A DNA stretch of 64,000 nt from Parvularcula oceani (GCF_000733125.1 NZ_JPHU01000012.1:1-64000); one strand, 5' to 3'; shown: positions 36,008-44,930, counted from the stretch's first letter. The notes: generated by a model not told the origin, from the letters alone. Made by a program: numbers and translations.

Positions 36008-37420
36008 CTACCGTCCCATCGCGATCACGCTGCCGCCGGGCTCCCGCCCCGGCCGCGCATTCGGATCCAGATCTCCCAAGAAGGCGTCGCGCCACCAGAC
36101 GATATCCTGCGCCCGCACCACCTTCATCATCGCTTCCCAACGCCTGCGGCGTTCGGCCAGCGGCATTTTCAGGCCGGTGCGCATCCCGTCCGCCATCCCG
36201 GACATGTCGTGCGGGTTCACGAGCAGCGCGCCGCCCGAGAGCTGCTCGGCCGAGCCTGCGAACTGGCTCAGCAGGAGGACGCCCGGATCCTCCGGATCCT
36301 GCGCGGCGACGAATTCCTTGGCAACGAGGTTCATCCCGTCATGGAGCGGCGTGACGAGCGCCAGGCTGGCGATGCGATAGAGGCCGGCGAGATAGTCGCG
36401 CGGATAGGACCGCGCGAGATAGCGGATCGGGATCCAGTCCAGATCGCCGTAATCGCCGTTGATGCGGCCGGCGAGCTGGTCGAGATCCTCGCGCAGGTCC
36501 TGATATTCCTCGACCTTGGTGCGGGAGGGCGGCGCGATCTGGGTATAGGAAATCTTGCCGTGCAGCTCGGGATAATGGTCGAGAAGCCGACCCATCGCCT
36601 CGAAGCGCTGCGGGATGCCTTTGGAATAGTCCATCCGGTCGACGCCGAGGATCAAGGAGCGCCCGCCGAGGAACGGCCTGATGCGGGAAATCGCCTGCTG
36701 GGCCGGTTCGCCCTCCGCCGCCTTGACGAAGGCGTCCGCATCGATCCCGATCGGATAGGACTTCACGGTGATGGTGCGGCCCAAGACCTCGAAGCGGCAG
36801 TCGCCGAGCGCCTTCGCGTCCATCTCCTCGAGAATGTATTTCTCGAAGTTGCGCCGGTCATTCGTCGTCTGGAAGCCGACAACGTCATAGGCGGCGAGCC
36901 CTCTGGCGAGCTGCGCATGGTCGGGGAGCGACTTGAAGATCTCCGGCGGCGGGAAGGGGATATGCAGGAAATAGCCGATCCGGCCCTGCCATCCGAGATC
37001 GCGCAGATCGCGCCCCAGAAGGAAGAAGTGGTAGTCGTGGACCCAGACGAGGTCGCCGGGCTGAAGGCGCGGGCGGACGAGCCGCGCGAAGCGGCGGTTC
37101 ACCTCGGCATAGACCTCGTATTCGACCTCGTCGAAATTGGCGAGATCGACCCGGTAGTGCAGCACGGGCCACAAAGCGCGGTTGGCATAGCCGAGATAGA
37201 AGCCTTCGTGTTCGGCCTCGGTCAGGTCGGTGACGGCGAATTCGACGCCGTCCTCCTCGAACACTTCGACGCCGCGCGGCGCGGTCTTCACCACGTCGCC
37301 GGACCAGCCGAACCAGGTGCCTTTCGTTTCGACAAGCGCCTGCCAGAGCGCGACGGCGAGGCCGCCTGCCTTCGACCCCCCGGCCGCGGTGCGGTTGGAG
37401 ACGCCGATGAGTCTAGCCAT
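36008..37420 (-). CDS. otsA: Trehalose-6-phosphate synthase
   Basis: The 470-residue GT20 glycosyltransferase joins UDP-glucose and glucose 6-phosphate to give trehalose 6-phosphate. Diagnostic stretches include IGVSNRTAAGGSKAGGLA at the N-terminus, VWVHDYHFFLLG, GYFLHIPFPPPEIF, DVVGFQTTNDRRNF, GVDRMDYSKGIPQRF, and LRDGMNLV-like HDGMNLVAKEFVAAQ. The length is normal. It is the first gene of the trehalose operon, which makes a compatible solute for osmotic or desiccation stress. The 81 nt before it hold its promoter. Confidence 0.96.
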   Translation of the reverse strand: MARLIGVSNRTAAGGSKAGGLAVALWQALVETKGTWFGWSGDVVKTAPRGVEVFEEDGVEFAVTDLTEAEHEGFYLGYANRALWPVLHYRVDLANFDEVEYEVYAEVNRRFARLVRPRLQPGDLVWVHDYHFFLLGRDLRDLGWQGRIGYFLHIPFPPPEIFKSLPDHAQLARGLAAYDVVGFQTTNDRRNFEKYILEEMDAKALGDCRFEVLGRTITVKSYPIGIDADAFVKAAEGEPAQQAISRIRPFLGGRSLILGVDRMDYSKGIPQRFEAMGRLLDHYPELHGKISYTQIAPPSRTKVEEYQDLREDLDQLAGRINGDYGDLDWIPIRYLARSYPRDYLAGLYRIASLALVTPLHDGMNLVAKEFVAAQDPEDPGVLLLSQFAGSAEQLSGGALLVNPHDMSGMADGMRTGLKMPLAERRRRWEAMMKVVRAQDIVWWRDAFLGDLDPNARPGREPGGSVIAMGR

Positions 37421-37501
37421 GGGTTTTCGGCTTCATTGTTGCTCTTAGCTGCGAACACCCCCGAAGACGGGAGGTTCGGACGAAATGCGGCTCGAATATG
37501 G

Positions 37502-38233
37502 TCACGTCCCAGCCTTGTGCCGCCTGGAAAGCTGCCTGACTACCCCCCGGAACAGTCGCGTCTCCGCTTCGGTCAGCTTGGCATGGGTGAGCATGGTGCG
37601 AAGATTGCGCTCGAGCGTCGGACGCTTGGCTTCGGGATAGAAATAGCCCGCTTCGTCGAGCGCCTCGAAGAGATGGACGATCATGCCTTCGACGGCCTCC
37701 CGCGGCGCGGGCGTCTCGTCATAGGGGCTGTCGAAGCGCTGCCCCGAGGCTACGGCGCGCGACCATTCGTAAGCGACCAGAAGCACGGCCTGTGCGAGGT
37801 TGAGCGAGGAGAAACCGGGGTTCACCGGCACGGTCAGGATCGCGTCGGCATAAGAGAGGTCGTCCGTGGAGAGGCCGGACTTCTCGCCGCCGAACAGAAC
37901 CGCCGTGCGATGGCCGTTCTGCGCGTGCCCCTGCAGCACGGCGGCCGCCTCGGGCGGCTCGTGCACCGGCACGAACAGCCCGCGATGCCGCGCGGTGGTC
38001 GCCAGCACATGGGTGCAGTCGGCGACGGCGTCCGCCACGCTTGGAAAGACGCGCGCCTTGTCGATGACCTCGGAGGCGCCCGCCGCCATGGCGCCCGCGC
38101 GCGGATTGGGCCAGCCGTCGCGCGGCTCGACGAGGCGCAGCCCCGTCAGGCCGAAATTCAGCATGGCGCGGGCGGCGGCGCCGATATTTTCTCCCATCTG
38201 CGGCCGGACGAGGATGATGAGCGGTGTGATCAT
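37502..38233 (-). CDS. trmJ: tRNA/rRNA 2'-O-methyltransferase, TrmJ family
   Basis: The 243-residue SPOUT-fold methyltransferase has the trefoil-knot motifs ILVRPQMGENIGAAARAMLNFGL, FGGEKSGLSTDDL and VNPGFSSLNLAQAVLLVAYEW. TrmJ methylates the 2'-O of nucleotide 32 in the anticodon loop of several tRNAs. The C-terminal helical extension is typical of TrmJ. It is divergent from ygfZ across 66 nt. Confidence 0.9.
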   Translation of the reverse strand: MITPLIILVRPQMGENIGAAARAMLNFGLTGLRLVEPRDGWPNPRAGAMAAGASEVIDKARVFPSVADAVADCTHVLATTARHRGLFVPVHEPPEAAAVLQGHAQNGHRTAVLFGGEKSGLSTDDLSYADAILTVPVNPGFSSLNLAQAVLLVAYEWSRAVASGQRFDSPYDETPAPREAVEGMIVHLFEALDEAGYFYPEAKRPTLERNLRTMLTHAKLTEAETRLFRGVVRQLSRRHKAGT

Positions 38234-38299
38234 GGCCCGCCTCTAGCGGCGTTGCGCGCCCGGGTACACACGCGGCCGCCGGCGCCATATCTTGCATCC

Positions 38300-39097
38300 A
38301 TGCCAGATCTTCCCGCGCTCCCGCCCACCGTCCTGCCCGGCAGAGCCGTCCTCTCGCTCACGGGCGAGGAAACCGTTCCCTTTCTACAAGGCCTTCTGAC
38401 GGCGAACCTCGAAAAGCTCTCTTCGGGCGGCGTCACCCACACCGCCCTGCTCACGCCGCAGGGCAAGGTGCTCTCGGCCTTCTTCGTCTGGCGCCGGGAG
38501 GACGGCGTCCTGATCGACGCCGCGCCGGGCGAGGCGCAGCCGCTCCTGCAGCGCCTGCGCCTCTACAAGCTGCGCGCCAAGGTCGAGATCGAGGATGTCT
38601 CGGGCCGCTTCGCCGTCGTCGTCAGCGGGGATGGCGAAGCGGCCGATCCGCGCCTCGCCGCGCTCGGCGCCCGCCGGCTCTGCGAAGAGGATGCCGAAAA
38701 AGGCGATCCCGACGCCTATGAGGCGCGCCGCATCGCGCTCGGCGTGCCCGAATTCGGCGCCGACTACGGAAGCGGCGAGGTCTTTCCGATGGACGTGAAC
38801 CTCGATGCCCTCGGCGCGGTCGACTACAAGAAGGGCTGCTTCGTCGGCCAGGAGGTCGCGAGCCGCATGTTCCGCAAGGGCGAGGTGCGCAAGCGCAGCT
38901 GGCGGGTCCTCGGCGAAGGGCCGCTGCCGAAAGGCGCGCCGGTCACCGCCGGAGGCAGCACGCTCGGCACGGTGACGTCCTCTCATGGCGGAAGCGGCAT
39001 TGCCCTCCTCCGCGTCGACAGGGCGCAGCGCGCCGAGGAAGCGCCGCAGGTCGAGGGCCTGCCCGTCACGCTCCTGGCGCCGGACTACCTGTCTTGA
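38300..39097 (+). CDS. ygfZ: YgfZ/GcvT-like folate-binding protein (Fe-S cluster assembly)
   Basis: The 265-residue protein has the T-protein fold and the family signature KGCFVGQE (about 181-188) within VDYKKGCFVGQEVASR. YgfZ/IBA57 proteins help assemble or repair [4Fe-4S] clusters in a folate-dependent way. LQGLLTANLEKL and TPQGKVLSAFFVW match the N-terminal domain. It overlaps the following tag gene by 4 nt (TTGA), so the two are coupled. This start gives MPDLPALPP; the longer upstream open frame is the antisense shadow of otsA and trmJ. Confidence 0.92.
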   Translation: MPDLPALPPTVLPGRAVLSLTGEETVPFLQGLLTANLEKLSSGGVTHTALLTPQGKVLSAFFVWRREDGVLIDAAPGEAQPLLQRLRLYKLRAKVEIEDVSGRFAVVVSGDGEAADPRLAALGARRLCEEDAEKGDPDAYEARRIALGVPEFGADYGSGEVFPMDVNLDALGAVDYKKGCFVGQEVASRMFRKGEVRKRSWRVLGEGPLPKGAPVTAGGSTLGTVTSSHGGSGIALLRVDRAQRAEEAPQVEGLPVTLLAPDYLS

Positions 39098-39675
39098 GCG
39101 GACCGCAGGCGCCCGCCCGCTGCGCCTGGGTGCCGGCGAACGATCCTCTTTACGCCGAGTATCACGACACCGAGTGGGGCGTGCCGGAGCGGGACGACCG
39201 CGCGCTCTACGAGAAGCTCGTCCTCGACGGCTTCCAGGCGGGCTTGAGCTGGCGCACCATCCTGCACAAGCGGCAAGCCTTCCGCCGCGCCTTCGAGGGC
39301 TTCGAGCCGGAGCGCGTGGCCGCCTTCGGCGAGGAAGACATCGCCCGCCTCCTCAGCGATAAGAGCATCGTCCGCTCCCGCGCCAAGATCGAAGCGGCCA
39401 TCGGCAATGCCCGCGCCTGGCTTTCGGTGATGGAGCGGGAGTCCTTCTCCGAATGGCTGTGGTCCTATTACGGCGGCGCGCCGCGCCAGAACGCCTGGCC
39501 CGCGGCAGCGGCGGTCCCTGCCGAAACGCAGACCAGCCGCCGCATGGCGAAAGACCTCAAGGCCCGCGGCTTCCGCTTCTGCGGCCCGGTCATCACCTAT
39601 GCCTTCTGCCAGGCCGTCGGCATGGTGAACGATCACGAGACCGCCTGCTTCCGTCACCGCGCCCTCGCCGCCTGA
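39094..39675 (+). CDS. tag: DNA-3-methyladenine glycosylase I
   Basis: The 193-residue base-excision enzyme removes 3-methyladenine from alkylated DNA. It has RCAWVPANDPLYAEYHDTEWGVP at the N-terminus, LDGFQAGLSWRTIL with the helix-hairpin-helix and catalytic Glu/Trp region, and zinc-site residues in the N-terminal RCAW and C-terminal HETACFRH. Because RCAW must lie inside the gene and no ATG precedes it, the start is the TTG at 39094, overlapping the ygfZ stop. Length is normal. Confidence 0.93.
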   Translation: MSGPQAPARCAWVPANDPLYAEYHDTEWGVPERDDRALYEKLVLDGFQAGLSWRTILHKRQAFRRAFEGFEPERVAAFGEEDIARLLSDKSIVRSRAKIEAAIGNARAWLSVMERESFSEWLWSYYGGAPRQNAWPAAAAVPAETQTSRRMAKDLKARGFRFCGPVITYAFCQAVGMVNDHETACFRHRALAA

Positions 39676-39801
39676 CCACTCGCGGCACGGGTGAAAGAAG
39701 AAGGCGCGGCGGCTCGCGCGTGTGCTCTTCAACCTCCTGTTACCCCCTGCTAAGCGATAGTCCCGCGCGACAACCGGCGCATCCGGAGGACGAGGGACAG
39801 C

Positions 39802-41595
39802 ATGAAAATCGCATCGCTCTTCGCGGCACTGGCCGCCTGCGCCCTCTGCACGGGCCCCGCCTCGGCTCAGGGTCTGGCCACGGCGCCTTTGTCGCAGAGC
39901 GACGTCCTGCGCGAGGTGCGCCCCCTGTCGGAGGCCGATGCCGCCCGCTATCGCGAGGCCTTCGCCGCGCAGGAGAAAGGCGACTGGAAGACCGCCGACA
40001 GAGTGATCGGCGCGATCGAGGACCCGGTCCTTCTCGGCTACCTCCTCGAACAGCGCTACATGCACCCGACGGCCTACCGCTCCTCCTACCGGGAGCTCGC
40101 CCGCTGGCTCGATGCCTATGCGGATCACCCCAATGCCGGTCCGGTCCACCGCCTGGCGCTTCGCCGGCGTCCCGTGGGCGAGACGCCGCGCCGCCCGGCC
40201 AAGCGCCGCTGGCGGACAGAGCCGCCGAAACCCCTGCCCGCGGAGCTCGAAGCGGACTACCGCGCCAATCCCCATGGCCGCGCCGAGGTCCGCCGCATCG
40301 AGCTGCGCCTGCGCTCGCTCCTGTCGCGCGACCGGCCGACCCAGGCGCTCAACTATCTGAACGAGCCGCGCCAGTTCAATCGCCTCACCCGCGCCCAGAC
40401 CGACCGCGTGCGCGGCTGGATCGCCGAAAGCTTCTATTTCAACGGGAAGCTCTCGCAGGCGCGCGCGCTCGCCGTCGCGGCGGCCGACCGCTCTCCGGAT
40501 TCGGCCGTCCTCGCCCATTGGATCGCCGGCCTCTCCCATATGCGGATGGAGGACCCGGCCCGCGCTTACTCCTATTTCGCGCGCATGGCCGCGATCGAGG
40601 AGCAGACGCCGCGCCTGCGCGCCGCCGGCGCCTATTGGGCGGCGCGCACGGCGATCGCGGCGGGCCGGGCGGATGCCGTCACCGCCCATCTCGAAACCGC
40701 GGCCGGCATGCCCCTGACCCTCTACGGCCAGCTCGCGCTCGGACAGCTCGGACGGGAGTCCGGCATCGACTGGACGCCGCCCGTCCTGACCGTGTCGGAT
40801 TACGACCGGCTGACATCGCTCAGCCCACGGATCGCCCGCGCCGCGGCGCTCGCCCAGATCGGCCATGAGCGCGAGGCGCAGGACGAGCTGCGCTGGGTGC
40901 ATGCCGAGCTGCCGCAGGAGGAGGACACGACCCTCGCCGCCCTCACCCATGTCCTCGACCTGCCGACCGCGCAGCTGATGATCGCGCTGAGCGGCGGCGC
41001 CTACGAGCCCGAGAACGCGCAGCTGCGCGCTGGGCTCTTCCCCGTCCCCGATTACGCGCCCAATGGCGGCTTCACGGTGGACAGGGCCCTGCTCTTCGCG
41101 CTGATCCGCCAGGAATCGAAGTTCATGACCCATGCCCGCAGCCGGGTCGGCGCGGCGGGCCTGATGCAGCTCATGCCGCGCACCGCCGCCTATATCAGCC
41201 GCGACCGCAGCCTCGCCCATTCGCGCAGCCGCGCATCGGACAAGCTCTACGAGCCGGGCTACAACATGCAGCTGGGCCAGTCCTATGTCGAATACCTGCT
41301 GAGCGAGCACGATGACGGCTCGCGCGACCTCTTCGCGATGATGCTCAGCTACAATTGGGGGCCGGGCAATTACCGCCGCTGGCAGGCGCGCAACCCGATC
41401 GACGATCCCCTGCTGCGGATCGAGAGCGTGCCGAACCCCGAAGCGCGCGGCTTCGTCGACCACGTCATGACCAATCTCTGGCTCTATCGCGAGCGCCTGG
41501 GCGAGCCCGCCCCGAGCCGCGATGCGCTGGCGGCCGGCGGCGCCCCCGTCTATCGCAGCGTGAGCGAGGGCGCGCGGGGCTTGTCCGCCGACTGA
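39802..41595 (+). CDS. Soluble lytic murein transglycosylase (SLT domain)
   Basis: The 597-residue periplasmic protein has a signal peptide (LFAALAACALCTGPASAQ), a helical superhelical U/L-type region with TPR-like helices (about 30-400), and a C-terminal lysozyme-like SLT domain. The catalytic Glu is in LIRQESKFMTHARS (about 437), followed by GLMQLMPRTA and NMQLGQSYVEYLL. It cleaves peptidoglycan to anhydromuropeptides during wall turnover. GAGGGA precedes the ATG. A tRNA gene with its own promoter follows. The 126-nt upstream gap shows nothing besides a probable promoter. Confidence 0.92.
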   Translation: MKIASLFAALAACALCTGPASAQGLATAPLSQSDVLREVRPLSEADAARYREAFAAQEKGDWKTADRVIGAIEDPVLLGYLLEQRYMHPTAYRSSYRELARWLDAYADHPNAGPVHRLALRRRPVGETPRRPAKRRWRTEPPKPLPAELEADYRANPHGRAEVRRIELRLRSLLSRDRPTQALNYLNEPRQFNRLTRAQTDRVRGWIAESFYFNGKLSQARALAVAAADRSPDSAVLAHWIAGLSHMRMEDPARAYSYFARMAAIEEQTPRLRAAGAYWAARTAIAAGRADAVTAHLETAAGMPLTLYGQLALGQLGRESGIDWTPPVLTVSDYDRLTSLSPRIARAAALAQIGHEREAQDELRWVHAELPQEEDTTLAALTHVLDLPTAQLMIALSGGAYEPENAQLRAGLFPVPDYAPNGGFTVDRALLFALIRQESKFMTHARSRVGAAGLMQLMPRTAAYISRDRSLAHSRSRASDKLYEPGYNMQLGQSYVEYLLSEHDDGSRDLFAMMLSYNWGPGNYRRWQARNPIDDPLLRIESVPNPEARGFVDHVMTNLWLYRERLGEPAPSRDALAAGGAPVYRSVSEGARGLSAD

Positions 41596-41609
41596 GCCGC
41601 GCCTACACG
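41581..41609 (+). promoter_or_regulatory. Candidate promoter for tRNA-Pro
   Basis: TTGTCC (41581-41586) and TACACG (41604-41609) lie 17 nt apart and end about 9 nt before the tRNA gene. They overlap the last codons of the transglycosylase gene. Confidence 0.4.
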
Positions 41610-41618
41610 GCGAAGCGT

Positions 41619-41695
41619 CGGGGCGTAGCGCAGCCTGGTAGCGCATCTGCTTTGGGAGCAGAGGGTCGCAGGTTCGAATCCTGCCGCCCCGACCA
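41619..41695 (+). tRNA. tRNA-Pro (anticodon TGG)
   Basis: The 77-nt gene folds into the cloverleaf: acceptor arms CGGGGCG and CGCCCCG, D-arm with GTAGCGCAGCCTGGTAGCGC, anticodon stem TCTGC/GCAGA with loop TTTGGGA (anticodon TGG at 41653-41655), T-arm with GGTTCGAATCC. The discriminator A and CCA are encoded. It reads all CCN codons, most probably CCA and CCG. Confidence 0.97.
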
Positions 41696-41725
41696 GCCTT
41701 CCCCAGTGTTCAGCCGAAGCCGGGC

Positions 41726-41775
41726 TCTCGCGCGATGACCCGCCGGCCAGGACCGCTGGCCGGCATCGCGCGAGA
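41726..41775. repeat. Long inverted repeat downstream of tRNA-Pro
   Basis: TCTCGCGCGATG at 41726-41737 is perfectly repeated in inverse at 41764-41775, and an inner CCGGCCAG/CTGGCCGG stem (41743-41750 / 41756-41763) sits around the loop GACCG. A 20-bp stem with a one-sided bulge results. There is no T-run. It sits in the 219-nt stretch between the tRNA and the aldo/keto reductase gene and may end the tRNA transcript; no other gene is visible there. Confidence 0.6.
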
Positions 41776-41914
41776 AAGCCTGCGAGCCCGTAGGTGAATT
41801 TCATTCATCGCCGCAATGACGCAAGGCCCGGCAGCGTCGGCGCTTCGCGGGCCCATATCCCTGTCGATCCCGTCCGGCGCCGTCAGGCCCGGACTCTTCG
41901 AGAGGAGGCAGACG

Positions 41915-42781
41915 ATGCTTGATGAAACCTATACGCTCAACAACGGTGTCGCGATTCCCAAGATCGGGTTCGGCACCTGGATGATCGACGATTCCAAGGT
42001 GGAGGCGGCGGTCGGCGCAGCGCTCGATGCCGGCTATCGCCATATCGACACCGCCCAGGCCTATCAGAACGAACGCGGCGTCGGCGCCGCGATCCGCAAC
42101 AGCTCCGTTGCGCGCGAGGATGTCTTCGTCACCACCAAGCTGGCGGCCGAGATCAAGTCGCTCGACGACGCCCGCGAAGCGATCGACGGTTCGCTGAAGA
42201 CGCTTGGCCTGGACATGATCGACCTGATGATCATCCACAGCCCGCAGCCTTGGTCCGACTTCCGCAGCGGCGAGCATTTCTTCGAGGGCAATCTTCAGGC
42301 GTGGCAAGCGCTCGAAGAGGCGCTCGCGGCAGGCAAGCTGCGGGCCATCGGCGTCTCGAACTTCGAGAAGCCCGATCTGGAGAACATCCTGAAGAACGGC
42401 AGCGTGAAGCCCGCGGTGAACCAGTTCCTCACCCATATCGGCAACACGCCGCGCGAGCTGATCGCCTATACGCAGGGCGAGGACGTGCTGGTCGAGGCCT
42501 TCTCTCCGCTCGGTCACGGCAAGATCCTGGATCACCCCGAGGCCAGAGAGATCGCCGGCAATTACGATGCCGGCGTCGCGCAACTGGCGATCCGCTATTG
42601 CCTGCAGCTCGGCCTGCTGCCGCTGCCCAAATCGGTCACGCCCTCGCACATCCAAAGCAACGCCGAAGTCGATTTCGAAATCTCGGATGCGGATATGGAG
42701 AGGCTGAAGAACCTGTCGATCACGGATTACGGCGATGCGAGCCAGTTCCCGGTCTATGCGGACAAGGCGCGGGCGCAATGA
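41915..42781 (+). CDS. Aldo/keto reductase
   Basis: The 288-residue TIM-barrel NADPH-dependent reductase opens with LNNGVAIPKIGFGTWMI. The catalytic tetrad is Asp (HIDTAQ), Tyr (QAYQNE), Lys (VTTKL) and His (IIHSP). The cofactor-binding segment LPKSVTPSHIQSNAEV is near the C-terminus. AGGAGG lies before the ATG; the longer frame upstream is unconserved. It reduces aldehydes or ketones and is the first of four overlapping or closely spaced genes with two SDRs. Confidence 0.9.
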   Translation: MLDETYTLNNGVAIPKIGFGTWMIDDSKVEAAVGAALDAGYRHIDTAQAYQNERGVGAAIRNSSVAREDVFVTTKLAAEIKSLDDAREAIDGSLKTLGLDMIDLMIIHSPQPWSDFRSGEHFFEGNLQAWQALEEALAAGKLRAIGVSNFEKPDLENILKNGSVKPAVNQFLTHIGNTPRELIAYTQGEDVLVEAFSPLGHGKILDHPEAREIAGNYDAGVAQLAIRYCLQLGLLPLPKSVTPSHIQSNAEVDFEISDADMERLKNLSITDYGDASQFPVYADKARAQ

Positions 42782-43545
42782 GCGTAACCTATGACTTCAG
42801 CGGCAAGACCGCTTTCGTCACCGGTGCGGGCAAGGGCATGGGGCTGGCGGCCGCCAGCGCCTTTGCCGCTGCCGGCGCCGCGGTCGCCCTCGTCGACTGG
42901 GACGGGGACGTGCTGCATGCCGAAGCCGACCGTCTGAGCGATGCAGGCCACCACGTGCTGCCGGTCGTCTGCGACGTCGCGGACGAGGCTGCGGTCAGGG
43001 ACGCGGTGAAGCGGAGCGTGTCCGAACTCGGCGCTCTCGACATGGCCTTCAACAATGCCGGCATCCAGGCCGATGCGGTCGAGTTCGCGGATCTGGCGAT
43101 CGACCAGTACGACCGGATGCTCGGGATCAACCTGCGCGGCGTGGCCGTGGCCATGAAGTATCAGCTGGCGCATATGCGCCAAGCCGGCGGCGGCGCGATC
43201 GTCAACAACAGCTCGCTCGGCGGCTTCGTCGGCGTCCCCGGCCGCGCCGCATATCATGCCGCCAAGCACGGCATTCACGGGCTGATCAAGAGCACCGCGC
43301 TCGAATATGCCACGCGCGGCATCCGCGTGAACGGCGTGGCGCCCGGCATCATCGATACGCCGATGGTGTCCGACATGAAGAATGCGGAGGAAGGCGTGAT
43401 CGAGGAGATGATGCGGGACGTCCCGATCAAGCGCCTCGGACAGCCAGAGGAGATCGCGGCGGCGGTGATGTGGCTGTGCAGCGATGGCGCGAGCTTCGTG
43501 ACCGGCCACATCATCGCGGTCGACGGCGGCTATGTCGCCCGCTGA
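42778..43545 (+). CDS. SDR family oxidoreductase
   Basis: The 255-residue classical SDR has TGAGKGMG near residue 15 and FNNAG near 88. Catalytic Ser is in NNSSLGG, Tyr/Lys in AAYHAAKHG, and the PG motif in GVAPGIIDTPM. It overlaps the aldo/keto reductase stop by 4 nt (ATGA). It is paralogous to the SDR encoded 600 nt downstream (shared MKYQL, VNCSS/VNNSS and YHAxKHG features), so the pair arose by duplication or both act on related substrates. The substrate is unknown. Confidence 0.9.
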   Translation: MSVTYDFSGKTAFVTGAGKGMGLAAASAFAAAGAAVALVDWDGDVLHAEADRLSDAGHHVLPVVCDVADEAAVRDAVKRSVSELGALDMAFNNAGIQADAVEFADLAIDQYDRMLGINLRGVAVAMKYQLAHMRQAGGGAIVNNSSLGGFVGVPGRAAYHAAKHGIHGLIKSTALEYATRGIRVNGVAPGIIDTPMVSDMKNAEEGVIEEMMRDVPIKRLGQPEEIAAAVMWLCSDGASFVTGHIIAVDGGYVAR

Positions 43546-44125
43546 AATCACGCCTACGGTGGACGCGGACGATACCGTTCTGATCTTCGCGGATCTCCAG
43601 CCCGAGCTGGTGGCGAAGAGCCGCACGCGATCGGCCGACGGCATCTCGGCAGCGGCGGCTGCGCTGGCGCGCGCGGCCGGCCTGTTCGGCCTGCCCATGC
43701 TGTTCACCGTGGTGGGGGTGGACGGAAAGGCGCCGAGCCACCTCCCCGCCATCGCCGAACATGCTGGCGCGGCGAACAGCTTTACCCGCCGCCATGCCCG
43801 CCCTTTCGCCGACGAGGATTTCACCGCAGCGCTCGCCGCGACCGGCCGGCGGACCTTGGTCGTCGCGGGATATTCGGCCGAGGCCGTGATCCAGTACCTC
43901 GCGCTCGACGGGATCGCCAACGGTTATCGCGTCGCGGTGGCGCTCGAAGGGGTCGGCGCCCGTTCGGCCCGGGCGGAGGCAGCGGCGCTGCGGCGGATCG
44001 AGCGGGCGGGCGCCATCGTCACCTCGGTGGCGGACATACTGCAATCGGCGGAAGGGGCCCTGACAGGGGTGCGCGGCAAGGCCTGCTTCGCCATCGTTCA
44101 TGAATTCATGGGAGCGGACGGCTGA
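43532..44125 (+). CDS. Isochorismatase-fold protein lacking the catalytic cysteine
   Basis: The 197-residue protein has the isochorismatase-like fold: TVLIFADLQPEL at the N-terminus with the catalytic Asp (D21), and LVVAGYSAEAVIQYLALDGIANGYRVAVALEG in the region that normally reads GxxTdvCV. The nucleophile Cys is Val (V119), and the expected Lys appears to be Arg in NSFTRRHARPF. The only Cys is near the C-terminus. It therefore probably does not hydrolyse like nicotinamidase or isochorismatase. The ATG overlaps the SDR upstream by 14 nt. Its place between two SDRs suggests a binding or structural role in that pathway. Confidence 0.75.
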   Translation: MSPAEITPTVDADDTVLIFADLQPELVAKSRTRSADGISAAAAALARAAGLFGLPMLFTVVGVDGKAPSHLPAIAEHAGAANSFTRRHARPFADEDFTAALAATGRRTLVVAGYSAEAVIQYLALDGIANGYRVAVALEGVGARSARAEAAALRRIERAGAIVTSVADILQSAEGALTGVRGKACFAIVHEFMGADG

Positions 44126-44144
44126 AATGCCAGGAGAACCAGCA

Positions 44145-44897
44145 ATGACAGAAGATTTTCAAGGAAAGGTCGCCTTCGTCACGGGCGCCGCATCGGGCCT
44201 CGGCTTCGCAACCGCCGGGGCTTTCGCCGAAGCGGGCGCGAATGTCGCGCTGATCGATCTTGATAAAGACGATGTCGAAGATGCGGCGGGAAGAATCGGC
44301 GGCGCCACGCTCGCCATCGCCTGCGATGTCAGCGACGAGGCGTCTGTCGAAAAGGCCGTCGCGCGCACGATAAGTGAGTTCGGCCGACTCGATTTCGCCT
44401 TCAACAATGCGGGCGTGATGGTCGATCGCGCCGAAACCGCCAATGCCTCCACGGACGACTTCGACAGGACCATCGCGGTGAACCTGCGCGGCGTCTGGCT
44501 CTGCATGAAGTACCAGCTGCAGGAAATGACCCGGCAGGGGGCGGGGGCCATCGTCAACTGCTCCAGCATGGGCGGCGAAGTCGGCGGGCCGGGCCTTAGC
44601 GCCTATCACGCCTCGAAGCACGGCGTTCTGGGACTGACCAAGACCGCCGGGCTCGAATACGCCGCGAAGAACATTCGCGTGAATGCCGTGCTGCCGGGCG
44701 TCTTCGACACTTCGATGAATGACTCGCTCGAGGAAGAGCAGCCCGAGATGCTGGAGCAGATCAAGGACGAGGTACCGATCGGACGTTTGGGTAAGCCCGA
44801 AGAGGTCGCCTCCGCAGTGCTGTTCCTCTGCGGCTCGGGCGCCAGCATGATCATCGGGCATGGCCTGGCGGTCGACGGAGGGTTTCTTGCGCGCTGA
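44145..44897 (+). CDS. SDR family oxidoreductase
   Basis: The 250-residue classical SDR has TGAASGLG near residue 14 and FNNAGVM near 87. Catalytic Ser is in VNCSSMGG, Tyr/Lys in SAYHASKHG, and the family ending VDGGFLAR is present. AGGAGA lies 7-8 nt before the ATG at 44145; earlier in-frame ATGs lie within the preceding gene and lack a site. It is the last gene of the four-gene unit and closely resembles the SDR at 42778, suggesting paired steps in one pathway. Confidence 0.9.
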   Translation: MTEDFQGKVAFVTGAASGLGFATAGAFAEAGANVALIDLDKDDVEDAAGRIGGATLAIACDVSDEASVEKAVARTISEFGRLDFAFNNAGVMVDRAETANASTDDFDRTIAVNLRGVWLCMKYQLQEMTRQGAGAIVNCSSMGGEVGGPGLSAYHASKHGVLGLTKTAGLEYAAKNIRVNAVLPGVFDTSMNDSLEEEQPEMLEQIKDEVPIGRLGKPEEVASAVLFLCGSGASMIIGHGLAVDGGFLAR

Positions 44898-44904
44898 CGG
44901 CCCG

Positions 44905-44927
44905 CGGGCCTATCTCGTGAGAGCCCG
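44905..44927. terminator. Weak hairpin between convergent genes
   Basis: GGGC/GCCC and an inner TCTC/GAGA stem can pair with a 3-nt bulge between the SDR stop and the convergent pfkB-family stop. No T-run is present; only a suggestion of a transcription end. Confidence 0.25.
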
Positions 44928-44930
44928 GCC

